From Streptomyces sp. NBC_00271 (lineage in GTDB: Bacteria > Actinomycetota > Actinomycetes > Streptomycetales > Streptomycetaceae): 64,000 bases of DNA. The stretch lies in the NCBI RefSeq assembly GCF_036178845.1, contig NZ_CP108070.1, positions 10,850,001 to 10,914,000 of the forward strand, given 5' to 3'. Numbering within the stretch: position 1 is the first letter of the stretch; each line of letters opens with the position of its first letter. The notes beneath the pieces were generated by a model. It worked only from the letters and a program-made list of their open reading frames with translations. It had not been told where the DNA came from and made no database searches. This document shows positions 8,855 through 17,780 of this stretch, one piece after another. A program made the translations under genes and the position numbers.

Positions 8855-8868
8855 GGGCCGGTCGGCCC
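8855..8868. promoter_or_regulatory. OsdR/DevR-like box GGGCCGGTCGGCCC
   Basis: A perfect GGGCCG-N2-CGGCCC palindrome 67-80 bp upstream of the CBS-BON start (minus strand). It is a member of the dispersed family seen before many stress genes in the window. The regulator is inferred to be the DevR-like protein encoded at 33115-33816. Confidence 0.65.
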
Positions 8869-8913
8869 CGGCCATGGCCGACCGGCCCGGGGGAGAGACG
8901 ATTTCGTCCTCGG

Positions 8914-9921
8914 TCAGTACCGGTCTCCCTGAGGGACGGCGCCGTCGAGTTCGAGGAAGAGCCGCGGTGTGCGACGGGGCGTGGGAGGCCCTTCCGGGCC
9001 GTAGCCGAATCGGATGAGCATCTGCACATGGTCGAAGGGGGATGTCGCGGGGCGCAGGTCGTCGCGGAGGTCGGTCCACTCCAGAGCCTGGTGCAGGACG
9101 GAGGTGCGTAGACCGTGGGCCGTGGCGACGAGCAGGACGTATTCAAGCGCCTGTCCGGCCCGGAGCCAGTCGGTGCGCCGATCGTGGCCGGTGCGGAGCG
9201 ACGCGAGCGCGGGTGTCCGTTCGAAGGGCCGGGCCGGTAGTTGGTCCAGGGATCGCCGTGCGCTGAAATCACGCATGGGGAGCTGCTCGAAGGTGTCCTG
9301 CGGCCCCAGTGCCGCGGAGGGGATGCCCGTGTCTTCGGCCCCGTCGCGGCTCGACCAGCGGCGGCTTTCGGCGCTGCGCGCCGGGTCGGCGTGGTTGCGG
9401 CGCTCCGCTTCGGTGGTGATCCGCAGCAGCCGCGCCGTCTCACGCGGGCCGGTGACGGCGAGCGTGGCGCCTTCGGCCCGGGCGGCTTCGGCGAGTTCGT
9501 GGCGAACGGACACGGGAACGGGCTGGACGCCGAAGGGGAAGCGGCTGCTGTGCCGGTGCCAGATGGCCTCGTACAGGTCGTCGCCGTGGAGTGTGCGGGT
9601 GCTGGTGCGCCCAGTGATGTGCACCGAGGCGAGCAGATCGGGGTGGCGGTGATCAGGGAGCAGCCGAGTGACCGGCTTCCAACCGAAGTGGCTCACCGCG
9701 ACCCGCAGGTTGAACAGGGCCGCGCCGGCGGCGATGTGCAGGGCCCGGCCGTGCGGATCCTCGTGCGGAAGTCCCCGCCGGACGTCGGCGTGGATCTCCA
9801 CGGTGGTCGATTCGGTGTCGAGGCGGAAGCGCCAGGGCTGCGTGTTGTGCATCGAAGGCGCGGCGACAGCCGCAGCGATCAGCTTCTCCAACACCGACGA
9901 GTCCAGATACGTGCCGGACAT
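8914..9921 (-). CDS. Acg-family nitroreductase-like protein
   Basis: The 335-residue product begins MSGTYLDSSVLEKLI behind GGGAGGAGG. Nitroreductase-fold landmarks are AAPSMHNTQPWRF near residue 25, HIAAGAALFNLRVAVSHFGW near 70, and two half-length NTR-like segments ending with LIRFGYGPEGPP. This matches the actinobacterial Acg (Rv2032-like) family. Acg is a DosR-controlled FMN protein in mycobacteria with a lid that may block normal nitroreductase chemistry, so reduction of nitro compounds should not be assumed. A 16-bp perfect palindrome lies 78 bp upstream. A second member is at 61031-62140. Confidence 0.85.
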   Translation of the reverse strand: MSGTYLDSSVLEKLIAAAVAAPSMHNTQPWRFRLDTESTTVEIHADVRRGLPHEDPHGRALHIAAGAALFNLRVAVSHFGWKPVTRLLPDHRHPDLLASVHITGRTSTRTLHGDDLYEAIWHRHSSRFPFGVQPVPVSVRHELAEAARAEGATLAVTGPRETARLLRITTEAERRNHADPARSAESRRWSSRDGAEDTGIPSAALGPQDTFEQLPMRDFSARRSLDQLPARPFERTPALASLRTGHDRRTDWLRAGQALEYVLLVATAHGLRTSVLHQALEWTDLRDDLRPATSPFDHVQMLIRFGYGPEGPPTPRRTPRLFLELDGAVPQGDRY

Positions 9922-9998
9922 GAGGGCCTCCTCCCGGACGAGCGAGCTGCGGGGCTTGCGATGTTCTGAGCCTGCTGCCGTCGGCGGAGCGGGGCGAA

Positions 9999-10014
9999 GG
10001 GGCCGTCCGGCCCC
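9999..10014. promoter_or_regulatory. OsdR/DevR-like box GGGGCCGTCCGGCCCC
   Basis: A perfect 16-bp palindrome with a 2-bp centre, located between the nitroreductase start at 9921 (minus) and the broken Hsp20 gene at 10177 (plus). It could serve either side. In mycobacteria both acg and hspX are direct DevR targets, so the location fits. Confidence 0.7.
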
Positions 10015-10176
10015 AACCTGAGGCTGTGTGGGTACCGGCATTGGGCAGCGGTGCCGGGTGATCCTCTGCGGACCGGAGGTTGGCCTGCTGGTCCCGGTGG
10101 GGTGCCCGGTCGGCCCAGCCGCGGTCGGGTCCGGCTGCGCCACGCTGGAAGCAGCCGACAAGCGAGGGAGGAAGAA

Positions 10177-10430
10177 ATGAGCGGGATGATCGGGCGGCTG
10201 TCGGTGCCCGCTCTGTTTGGCCGGGTCGAAGCCGGACTTCCCGCCGTGCACCCGATTCCGGGGCTGCACGGCATTCGTCTCACGCAGCACCTCACGGACG
10301 GACCGTATGTGCTGCCGGAGCGAAGGCCGACGAGGCTGTCGCGGGGTACAGGGGCGGTGTCCTTACCGTCAGCGTTCCGGTGCCGGAGACGAAGACTGGT
10401 AGCGGGACGATCCCCGTGCATCACGTGTGA
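10177..10430 (+). pseudogene. Hsp20 (alpha-crystallin) gene remnant with internal deletion and frameshift
   Basis: A good ribosome site (GAGGGAGGAAG) precedes ATG 10177 and the N-terminus MSGMIGRLSVPALFGRVEAG continues to GIRLTQHLTDGPYVL, as in Streptomyces Hsp20-type proteins. The frame then loses similarity. The C-terminal alpha-crystallin signature AGYRGGVLTVSVPVPE appears in a different frame just downstream and ends at 10430. Most of the central beta-sandwich is missing. I infer a deletion that removed roughly half the gene and shifted the frame, so no chaperone should be made. Confidence 0.75.
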
Positions 10431-10560
10431 ACGACTCACCATGCGCGGCCGGGAGAGTCTCAGGACCGCGCACACCACTGCCCGGGGTCGGCCCGGCACC
10501 CGTCACCCGCCCTCCTGGGCCCCTTCCGAGTCCTCCCGCCCCCGAGTCGTCCCGCCGCGA

Positions 10561-10574
10561 GGGCCGACCGGCCC
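10561..10574. promoter_or_regulatory. OsdR/DevR-like box GGGCCGACCGGCCC inside a longer palindrome
   Basis: A perfect 14-bp box whose symmetry extends to 10555-10580 through flanking CCGCGA/TCGCGG. It lies 53 bp upstream of the SulP start codon, close enough to overlap the -35 region. Confidence 0.7.
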
Positions 10575-10627
10575 TCGCGGCTGGACGTCCGTGGGGCGAT
10601 GCTGAAGGGGGTGACGAAGGGAGCCCC

Positions 10628-12367
10628 ATGTCCGAGCGCCCGGATGCTGCCCCCGGGGAAGACCGACGCGGTCTCGTGCGGCGGGTGGCTCCAGGACTCG
10701 CCGTACTGGCCGGCTACCACCGTTCGTGGCTGCGCGGCGACCTGCTCGCCGGTGTGACCGTCGCGGCCTATCTCGTTCCGCAGGTCATGGCCTATGCGGG
10801 CCTCGCGGGACTCCCGCCGGTCGCGGGGTTGTGGGCGATCCTTCCCGCCCTGCTGCTGTATGCCCTGCTGGGTTCGTCACGACTGCTGTCCGTCGGGCCC
10901 GAGTCGACCACCGCGCTGATGACCGCCACCGTGGTGGGGCCACTCGCCGCGGGCGCTCCGGACCGGTACGCCGAGCTCGCCGCCGGGCTCGCGGTCGTGG
11001 TCGGGGCGATGTTCCTGGTGGCGTGGGTGGCGCGACTGGGCTTCCTCGCCGACCTTTTGTCACGGCCGATCCTGGTCGGCTACCTGACGGGCGTGGCGCT
11101 CATCATCATTGTGGACCAGCTCCCCAAACTGACCGGTGTCCGCACTTCGGGATCCGAGTTCTTTCCTCAGCTGCTCTCCTTCGTGAGGAACCTGGGAGAG
11201 GCCCATCCCGCCACGGTGATCTTTTCCGCGGCGGCGATCGCCTTCCTCTTCGCGGTCGCGCGGTTCTTCCCCCGTATCCCGGGCCCTTTGCTGGCCCTGG
11301 TGCTCGGCACGGCGGCCGTCGCGGTCTTCGGCCTGGAGGACCACGGCATCGCCGTCATCGGCGCGGTACCGGCCGGGCTGCCCCGCCCTGGCCTGCCGAC
11401 GCCGGGCGACCTGCCGCAACTGGTACTGCCGGCGATCGGCGTGCTCCTGGTCGGTTACACCGACGTCATCCTCACCGCGCGCGCCTTCGCGTCTCGCGGC
11501 GACGAACTCGACCCCAACCAGGAACTGTCGGCTCTGGGGGCCGCGAACCTGGGCGCGGGCGTGCTGCACGGCTTCCCGGTGAGCAGCAGCGCCAGTCGTA
11601 CCGCGCTCGCGCACTCGGCAGGGGGCCGCAGCCAGGCCTACTCGCTCGTCGCGGGCGCGGTGGTCCTCGCCGTGCTGCTGTTCCTCAGCCCGCTCCTCGC
11701 GCACACGCCGTCGACCGTGCTGGGCGCCCTGGTCGTCTATGCCGGGGTCCGCATGATGGATCTGGCCGGGTTCCGGCGGCTGGCCGCCTTCCGGCGCCGG
11801 GAGTTGCTCCTGGCCTTGGGCTGTCTGGTCGGAGTGCTGACCCTGGACATCCTGTACGGCGTGCTCGTGGCGGTCGGGCTGTCCGTCGCGGAGCTGCTCA
11901 CCCGGGTGGCCCGCCCGCACGACGCGGTCGAGGGTCTGGTGCCGGGCCTGGCCGGGATGCATGACGTGGACGACTATCCGCAGGCCCGCACGGTCCCCGG
12001 ACTGCTTGTCTACCGCTACGACTCGCCCCTGTTCTTCGCCAATGCCGAGGACTTCAAACGGCGGGCGCTGGCGGCGGTCGACCGACACGAAGGTGCTGTC
12101 GACTGGTTCGTCCTCAACACCGAGGCCATCGTCGAGGTGGACATCACCGCGCTCGACGCGGTCGACGCCCTGCGCCAGGAACTCGAACAGCGTCACATCG
12201 TCTTCGCGCTCGCCCGCGTCAAGCAGGACCTGCGCGACGACCTCGACGCCTTCGGGCTGACCGAGGCCATCGGCACCGACCGGATCTTCCCGACCCTGCC
12301 CACGGCCCGGGCCGCGTACCGGGAGTGGCTCCGACGCGGCGGCCGTCACGGGGCGAGGGAGAAGTAG
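10628..12367 (+). CDS. SulP/SLC26 family anion transporter with STAS domain
   Basis: The ATG at 10628 is used because it follows a purine-rich stretch and the typical N-terminus; upstream in-frame sequence is intergenic. The 579-residue protein has the SulP sulfate-transporter core (GDLLAGVTVAAYLVPQVMAYAGL, then about 11-12 membrane segments to residue 440) and a C-terminal STAS domain (about 450-560; LVYRYDSPLFFANAEDFK, then VDITALDAVDALRQELEQ). Family members carry sulfate, bicarbonate or other anions; the substrate is not evident. Mycobacterial DosR regulons also include a SulP-like protein (Rv1739c). The 3' end overlaps the P1B ATPase gene tail to tail by 22 bp. Confidence 0.88.
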   Translation: MSERPDAAPGEDRRGLVRRVAPGLAVLAGYHRSWLRGDLLAGVTVAAYLVPQVMAYAGLAGLPPVAGLWAILPALLLYALLGSSRLLSVGPESTTALMTATVVGPLAAGAPDRYAELAAGLAVVVGAMFLVAWVARLGFLADLLSRPILVGYLTGVALIIIVDQLPKLTGVRTSGSEFFPQLLSFVRNLGEAHPATVIFSAAAIAFLFAVARFFPRIPGPLLALVLGTAAVAVFGLEDHGIAVIGAVPAGLPRPGLPTPGDLPQLVLPAIGVLLVGYTDVILTARAFASRGDELDPNQELSALGAANLGAGVLHGFPVSSSASRTALAHSAGGRSQAYSLVAGAVVLAVLLFLSPLLAHTPSTVLGALVVYAGVRMMDLAGFRRLAAFRRRELLLALGCLVGVLTLDILYGVLVAVGLSVAELLTRVARPHDAVEGLVPGLAGMHDVDDYPQARTVPGLLVYRYDSPLFFANAEDFKRRALAAVDRHEGAVDWFVLNTEAIVEVDITALDAVDALRQELEQRHIVFALARVKQDLRDDLDAFGLTEAIGTDRIFPTLPTARAAYREWLRRGGRHGAREK

Positions 12368-14676
12368 TTCTCCTCCTCCTGCGTGAAGTGCAGGCGCAGC
12401 ACGCTGTGCAGGCCGTACAGACAGGCGCGCAGGTCGTCGAGTTGTTCGGGGCGCGGTGCGCCGTCGGTCCCGCTGAGCGCGAGGTGCGTGGCTATGCGTC
12501 CGGCGAGGCGCTCGATCTCTGCGTGGGCGCGGCTCATGGTGGCGGTGGTCTCGGGGCCTCCGAGCGAGGAGGCGAGGGCCGGGTAGAGCTGGTGCTCTTC
12601 GGCGTACTCGTGGGGCAGCAGCTGCTCGGTGAGCAGGCGGTGCACCTCGCGTACCGATGCGAGGGCCGCGGGCCCTGGAGTGTTCGAGAGCCGGTCGGCG
12701 GCGCCTCGTACGGCTTCGAGGACCTCCTGCAGGTCGTCGTGCTCGGCGGCGAAGCGGTGGATGAGGGCCTCCGTGGTGGGCTCCAGGGCAGGCCGGCTCT
12801 TCCGGCCGGCGCGCAGGGCGCGCAGCGCGTTGAGGATGACAGCGACGTCGATGCCCTCCTGGAGCAGTGCACCAGGGGCCGGCGGCAGCATGCCCAAGGC
12901 GGCCACGGCCATCGCGGCGAGCGACATCAGCATGCCGCCGAGCGCGCTCTGCACCGCGATGCGCCGGGCCCGTACGGCGATGGCGACGGCGTCGGCGAGG
13001 CGCTCCACCCGATCGGTGGTCAGCACGATGTCCGCGGCTTGGGCGGAGGCGCTGGAGCCGCGGGCCCCCATGGCGACGCCGATGTCCGCGGCGGCGAGGG
13101 CGGGGGCGTCGTTGACGCCGTCACCGACCATGACGGTCACGGCGCGGGCGCGTTCGGCGCGTACGGCCGCGACCTTGTCGGCGGGGGTGAGGTGGGCGTG
13201 GACGGCGTCGAGGCCGAGCACCATGGCCACTTCGCGGGCGGGTTCCGTGCGGTCGCCGGTGAGCATCACCAGCCGTCGGATGCCCGCCGCGCGCAGCCGG
13301 CGCAGGGTCCGGGGAGCGTCGGGGCGCAGTGGGTCGCGCAGCAGTACGGCGCCGGCGAGGCGGCCGTCGGCGGTCAGCCAGGCGACGGCCGCGCCATCGA
13401 GCACGGCACGGTTGTCGACAGCGCGTGCCCACGTCGGGTCCCCCGCGCCGACGCCGTGGCGGCCGACGGCGAGGTGGTGGCCCTCGACGGTGCCGGTGGC
13501 CCCCAGGCCGGGCTCCTCGGTGACGTCCACGGGCATGGAGAGTTCCAGACCCCGCGCCTGGGCGGCGTCGACCAGGGCATGAGCCAGGACGTGCGGTGAG
13601 AGCTGATCGAGCGAGGCCGCCAGCCGCAGGACCTCCGACGGCTCCCGGCCCGGTGCGGCGACGACGTCGAGCACCCGTGGGTGGCCGGACGTCAGGGTGC
13701 CGGTCTTGTCCAACAGCAGGGTGTGGGCCCGGCCGAGGCTCTCCAGGGCGCCGCCGTCGCGGACGACCACGCCGTAGCGGGAGGCCCGGGACAGGCCGGA
13801 GACGATCGCCACGGGCGCGGCGAGCAGCAGCGGGCACGGGGTGGCGACCACCAGGACCGCGACGGCCCGCACCGCGGAACCGCTGACCCACCAGGCCAGG
13901 CCCGCCACAGCCACCGACAGCGGCAGGAACCAGGCGGCGTACCGGTCCGCGAGCCGGACCACGGGCGCGGACTCGGCACCGGCCTGCTGCGCCAGCCGGA
14001 CGATCTCCGCATAGGTGCTGTCCTGCTCGGTGGCGGTGGCCCGCAACTCGAACGCGCCGCCCGCGTTGACCACACCGCTGCGCACCCGCTCGCCGTCGGC
14101 ACGCTCGACCTGCTGGGTCTCCCCGGTGAGCACCGACTCGTCGAGCACGGCCGTGGCGCCGACGACCCGACCGTCGACCGGGACCACCTCGCCCGGACCG
14201 ACGACCACCAGGTCACCGACCGAGACCTCGGCGAGAGACACCTCCCTGACCACGTCGAGGGTCCGGACGCGGGCGGAGCGCGGCGCATGTTCCAGCAGCG
14301 CGCGCAGATCGTGCGAGGCGCGCCGCTGGGCCGCGGCCTCCAGAGTCCGTCCGGAGGCCAGCATGAGCGCGATCAGTGCCCCGGCCAGGTACTCCCGCAC
14401 CGCCAGGGTCCCGCCGAGTGCCAGGACCGCGATGAGATCCACGCCAGCGTGTCCCCGTTGCAGCGCGGCCAGTACCCAGATGACGGCGGGCACGACAGCG
14501 ATCACGGTGCCCAGACCCCAGCACAGGTCGGCGATGTCGGGTGCACCGGCGAGCCAGGCGATGCCACCGGCGGTCAGGGCGCCGGCGGTGGCCGCCAGCA
14601 GCAATGGTTCGAAGCGTCGGCCGGAGAGCAGGGTGGCGGGGCGGCGGAGCAGTTCCCACGGGATGCGCCGGTCCAT
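12346..14676 (-). CDS. P1B-type metal ATPase fused to a C-terminal hemerythrin domain (P1B-5-like, Ni/Fe)
   Basis: The 776-residue protein has actuator motif TGET (184-187), transmembrane metal motif TPCP (279-282), phosphorylation motif DKTGT (323-327) and hinge MVGDGVNDAP (516-525). Where many P1B pumps have an HP dipeptide, it reads SPHVLAHAL (360-368). There is no N-terminal heavy-metal domain. Residues about 636-776 form a hemerythrin-like four-helix domain with IHRFAAEHDD, LLPHEYAEEHQLYP, RAHAEIERL and LHFTQEEENYF, supplying His/Glu ligands for a di-iron site. P1B-5 ATPases are known for this fusion and for Fe/Ni transport. Oxygen- or iron-sensitive transport is inferred. Confidence 0.88.
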   Translation of the reverse strand: MDRRIPWELLRRPATLLSGRRFEPLLLAATAGALTAGGIAWLAGAPDIADLCWGLGTVIAVVPAVIWVLAALQRGHAGVDLIAVLALGGTLAVREYLAGALIALMLASGRTLEAAAQRRASHDLRALLEHAPRSARVRTLDVVREVSLAEVSVGDLVVVGPGEVVPVDGRVVGATAVLDESVLTGETQQVERADGERVRSGVVNAGGAFELRATATEQDSTYAEIVRLAQQAGAESAPVVRLADRYAAWFLPLSVAVAGLAWWVSGSAVRAVAVLVVATPCPLLLAAPVAIVSGLSRASRYGVVVRDGGALESLGRAHTLLLDKTGTLTSGHPRVLDVVAAPGREPSEVLRLAASLDQLSPHVLAHALVDAAQARGLELSMPVDVTEEPGLGATGTVEGHHLAVGRHGVGAGDPTWARAVDNRAVLDGAAVAWLTADGRLAGAVLLRDPLRPDAPRTLRRLRAAGIRRLVMLTGDRTEPAREVAMVLGLDAVHAHLTPADKVAAVRAERARAVTVMVGDGVNDAPALAAADIGVAMGARGSSASAQAADIVLTTDRVERLADAVAIAVRARRIAVQSALGGMLMSLAAMAVAALGMLPPAPGALLQEGIDVAVILNALRALRAGRKSRPALEPTTEALIHRFAAEHDDLQEVLEAVRGAADRLSNTPGPAALASVREVHRLLTEQLLPHEYAEEHQLYPALASSLGGPETTATMSRAHAEIERLAGRIATHLALSGTDGAPRPEQLDDLRACLYGLHSVLRLHFTQEEENYFSLAP

Positions 14677-15007
14677 GGTGTGTCCTCGAATCTCGCGGCG
14701 GGTGCTTGCTGATGCCCTCCCTCTCCATCACACCGCTGAGACCGCACGTTCGGCAGGGGACGAACGGCCCCCGTCCGCGCGACCGTGCGGACAGGTGAGC
14801 CACGACGTGGGGCGGCTGCCAGGGGCCGCTTGCGCGCCCAGTGCCGCCGAGATCCCGCACGGCAAGCCCAACAGCCCCCGCAGGCAGGGCCGTTCGGCCC
14901 CCCGGTCGCGGCCCTTCGGCACCCGGTGCCGTCCGTCCCGCGCCACCAGAGTGGTCGCTGTCGGGCACTGGTCCGACACTCTCCGATTCCCCGAAGGGAT
15001 CACCACC
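14677..15007. promoter_or_regulatory. Divergent intergenic region with two operator-like boxes
   Basis: These 331 bp hold no convincing gene. At 14756-14771 the sequence GGGGACGAACGGCCCC is an imperfect box 80 bp upstream of the ATPase start. At 14887-14900 GGGCCGTTCGGCCC is a perfect box 108 bp upstream of the DoxX-like gene. The two probably serve opposite directions. Confidence 0.6.
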
Positions 15008-15637
15008 ATGGCCGTGCACGAGCACCCTCACCGGAGCCCGGGGTTCCACCTGCCGTCCTTCCGCAGGAACCGGGCCGCGTCCACCTCTGAGTCCGCCGTG
15101 TCGGCGAGCACCGACACGCACACCCTGCGGGCCTACTCCTTCGCCTCGCTGCGTCTGCTGACCGGATTCGTCTTCCTGTGGGCCTTCCTCGACAAGACCT
15201 TCGGGTTCGGCTACGCCACCCCCTCCGGCAAGGGCTGGATCGACGGCGGCTCACCGACCAAGGGCTTCCTCAGCGGCGTCGCCGCAGGGCCCATGGAGTC
15301 CACTTTCCATTCCTGGGCGGGCGACACCTGGGCGGACTGGCTGTTCATGGCCGGACTGCTCGGCATCGGGCTCGCCCTGATCGGCGGGATCGCGCTGCGC
15401 CTGGCCGCGGTGGCGGGCACCGCGATGATGGCGCTGATGTGGGTCGCCGAGTGGCCGCCCGCCAAGCACCTGTCCGACGGCACGGCGAGCATGTCCACCA
15501 ACCCGTTCGCGGACTACCACCTCGTCTACGCCGTCGTCCTCATCGCGCTGGCACTGGCCGCCGCCGGCGACACCCTGGGCGTCGGCAAGCTCTGGGCCAA
15601 GCTGCCGGTCGTCCGTGACCACGGCTGGCTGCGCTGA
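15008..15637 (+). CDS. DoxX-like membrane protein (TQO large-subunit type)
   Basis: The 209-residue product has a hydrophilic N-terminus (1-45) followed by four hydrophobic segments: LRLLTGFVFLWAFLDKTFG, WLFMAGLLGIGLALIGGIAL, LAAVAGTAMMALMWVAEWP and YHLVYAVVLIALALAAAGD. The spacing and the FLWAFLDKTFGFGYATP and NPFADYHLVYAVV motifs fit the DoxX/thiosulfate:quinone oxidoreductase-like family. The reaction is unproved. A perfect box lies upstream and a strong hairpin downstream, so it appears to be a single-gene transcript. Confidence 0.82.
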   Translation: MAVHEHPHRSPGFHLPSFRRNRAASTSESAVSASTDTHTLRAYSFASLRLLTGFVFLWAFLDKTFGFGYATPSGKGWIDGGSPTKGFLSGVAAGPMESTFHSWAGDTWADWLFMAGLLGIGLALIGGIALRLAAVAGTAMMALMWVAEWPPAKHLSDGTASMSTNPFADYHLVYAVVLIALALAAAGDTLGVGKLWAKLPVVRDHGWLR

Positions 15638-15645
15638 CCGCGGAA

Positions 15646-15678
15646 GGGAGGGCGGCACCCGGAAAGGGCCGCCCTCCC
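15646..15678 (+). terminator. Factor-independent-type hairpin after the DoxX-like gene
   Basis: An 11-bp perfect stem GGGAGGGCGGC/GCCGCCCTCCC (15646-15656 and 15668-15678) with an 11-base loop, starting nine bases after the stop codon. There is no T-run, as is usual in Streptomyces. Confidence 0.75.
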
Positions 15679-15700
15679 ACGCCCGCCCCGCGGGTCCATA

Positions 15701-15734
15701 GGGCCGATCGGCCCCTTCCGGGGACCTGCGGCCC
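15701..15734. promoter_or_regulatory. Tandem OsdR/DevR-like boxes before USP-adhP-USP operon
   Basis: Box 1 is GGGCCGATCGGCCC (15701-15714), fully self-complementary. Box 2 is GGGACCTGCGGCCC (15721-15734). Their centres are exactly 20 bp apart, two helical turns. The identical box 2 at the identical spacing recurs before the USP gene at 39840. Confidence 0.75.
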
Positions 15735-15806
15735 CTGCACCGCGAACCCCCCACGACACGACGCTGGAACCGGGTCCTCGCGGTCCCGGTTCAGGAGGTG
15801 GAGAGC

Positions 15807-16688
15807 ATGCCCCGCACCGTCACCGTAGGTCTCGACGGCTCGCCCGAGAGTCGTGCCGCCGCCGACTGGGCGGCCCGTGAGGCGAAGCTGCGCGGACTGC
15901 CGTTGAAGCTGGTCAACGTCTGGGAGCCCGCCACGGAACCCATCGCCCAGGCACTGCTGCCCGGCCCCGAGACCCACCAGCAATGGAGCGAACGGATACT
16001 GCGTGAAGCGGCCGACGGACTGCGGGCGGCCCACCCGGAGGTCGACGTGCTCATCGAGCAGGTCACCGGCCGGCCGGCCGAGGTGCTGACCGACGCCGCG
16101 AAGGACGCCGAACCGCTGGTACTCGGATCCCGTGGCCTGAGCGGGGTGGGCGGTTTCGTGGTCGGTTCCGTCGGCCTGGCCGTCGTGGCCCGTGCCGAGC
16201 ATCCGGTCGTCCTCGTACGGGTCGAAGGAGACACCTCGGGCACCGACTCCCCCGTCCCGCCCTCCCGGCCCGTCGTGCTCGGCCTCGACACCAGGGCTCC
16301 CGACGACACCCTCATCGGCTTCGCCTTCGAGGCGGCCGTCCTGCGCCGCGCCTCCCTGCGCGTCGTCCACGGCTGGGACGAGCCGCCCTACATCGCGTAC
16401 GGCATGCCCCCGGACCTGGAACTGAACGCCCGGCTCGGCGCCGAGGAGGCCGCTGCCGTGAGCGAGGTGCTGCGGCCGTGGCGGCAGAAGTTCCCGACGG
16501 TGGACGTCGCCGAGGACTCCCTGTCCGGGAGGGCGGCCAACCACCTTGTGGACGCCTCCGCAGAGGCTTCCCTGGTTGTCGTCGGCCGCCGTATCCGCCG
16601 TTCGGCACTCGGCGCCCACATCGGGCCGGTCACCCACGCCGTACTGCACCACGCCACCGCCCCTGTTGCCGTGGTCCCGCACGACTGA
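15807..16688 (+). CDS. Tandem universal stress protein (USP), TVGLDGS subfamily
   Basis: The ATG at 15807 is chosen over the in-frame GTG at 15798 because AGGAGG at 15793-15798 is correctly spaced for it. The 293-residue product carries two USP domains (about 1-140 and 150-293). The first keeps the ATP-binding pattern G-x2-G-x9-GS (GSRGLSGVGGFVVGS); the second is degenerate (GRRIRRSALGAHIGPV). It belongs to a group with the 35304 and 39840 proteins. First gene of an operon with adhP and a second USP, behind tandem boxes. Confidence 0.9.
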   Translation: MPRTVTVGLDGSPESRAAADWAAREAKLRGLPLKLVNVWEPATEPIAQALLPGPETHQQWSERILREAADGLRAAHPEVDVLIEQVTGRPAEVLTDAAKDAEPLVLGSRGLSGVGGFVVGSVGLAVVARAEHPVVLVRVEGDTSGTDSPVPPSRPVVLGLDTRAPDDTLIGFAFEAAVLRRASLRVVHGWDEPPYIAYGMPPDLELNARLGAEEAAAVSEVLRPWRQKFPTVDVAEDSLSGRAANHLVDASAEASLVVVGRRIRRSALGAHIGPVTHAVLHHATAPVAVVPHD

Positions 16689-16757
16689 AGCCCGGCACAA
16701 CCGATCACCCGGCACGACTCACCACCAGACACGCCTCACCATCCGAGGAGAGACCCC

Positions 16758-17780
16758 ATGAAAGCGGCAGTCGTACGAGCGTTCGGTGAACCCCTGGTCA
16801 TAGAGGAGCGCCCCGATCCCGAGCCCGGCCCAGGCCAGGTCCGCATCCGGGTGGAGGCCTCCGGACTGTGCCACACCGACATCCACGCCGCGCACGGCGA
16901 CTGGCCGGTGAAGCCGAACCCGCCCTTCGTCCCCGGCCACGAGGGCGTCGGGCTCGTCGAGGCGCTCGGCGACGGCGTCACCCACCTCACGCTCGGCCAG
17001 CGCGTCGCGGTGCCGTGGCTCGGCTCGGCCTGCGGACGGTGCGAGCACTGCCTGTCCGGCTGGGAGACGCTCTGCGAGCAGCAGGTCAACACCGGATACG
17101 GGTGCGACGGCGGCTACGCGGAGAAGATGCTCGCCCGGGCCGACTTCGCCCAGCCGGTGCCCGACGGGATCTCCCCGCTCGACGCCGCCCCGCTCACCTG
17201 CGCCGGGGTCACGACGTACAAGGCGCTCAAGGTCGCCGGTGTCGGCCCCGCTCAGCTGGTCGCCATCTCGGGCGTCGGCGGACTGGGCCATCTGGCGGTC
17301 CAGTACGCGAAGATCGCCGGGGCGACGGTGGCGGCGATCGACGTCACCGATGAGAAGCTCGAACTCGCCTCGGAGCTCGGCGCCGACTTCGTCATCGACG
17401 CCCGCACACACGACCCGGCCGAGGTGCTCAAGCGGTTCGGCGGCGCGCACGCGGCGATCGCGCTCGCGGTGAACGAGGCCGCGTTCGCCGCCGTGTACGG
17501 AGGACTCCGGCGCGGCGGGAAGCTCGTGATGGTGGCATTGCCGGCGCACGGGACCATCCAGGTCCCGATCTTCGACACCGTACTGAACGGCACGTCGGTG
17601 ATCGGCTCGATCGTGGGTACCCGGCAGGACCTGGCCGAGGTCTTCGAACTGCACGCGGCGGGCCGCACCCGCGTCATCCGCGAGTCCCGGCCCCTCGTCT
17701 CCGTCAACGAGTCCATCGACGCGGTGCTGCGCGGCCAGGTCAAGGCCCGGATCGTCTTCGACTTCGGTGAAGGACGGTGA
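16758..17780 (+). CDS. adhP: Zinc-dependent alcohol dehydrogenase, AdhP type
   Basis: The 340-residue protein is a medium-chain dehydrogenase. Catalytic zinc ligands are in SGLCHTDIH (Cys37 region), GHEGVG and the later TCAGVT cysteine. The structural zinc is bound by CGRCEHCLSGWETLC. The NAD(P) Rossmann motif is GVGGLGHLA. This fits class adhP (ethanol or other primary alcohol to aldehyde, reversible, NAD-linked). It has a GAGGAGAGA site. The stop overlaps the next USP gene by four bases, so the two are translationally coupled. Under low oxygen it could regenerate NAD; the direction is inferred. Confidence 0.9.
   Translation: MKAAVVRAFGEPLVIEERPDPEPGPGQVRIRVEASGLCHTDIHAAHGDWPVKPNPPFVPGHEGVGLVEALGDGVTHLTLGQRVAVPWLGSACGRCEHCLSGWETLCEQQVNTGYGCDGGYAEKMLARADFAQPVPDGISPLDAAPLTCAGVTTYKALKVAGVGPAQLVAISGVGGLGHLAVQYAKIAGATVAAIDVTDEKLELASELGADFVIDARTHDPAEVLKRFGGAHAAIALAVNEAAFAAVYGGLRRGGKLVMVALPAHGTIQVPIFDTVLNGTSVIGSIVGTRQDLAEVFELHAAGRTRVIRESRPLVSVNESIDAVLRGQVKARIVFDFGEGR

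Noticed and set aside
12325..13599. Plus-strand open frame opposite the P1B ATPase
   Set aside because: Gly/Val/Gln-rich shadow; the minus strand has all ATPase motifs.
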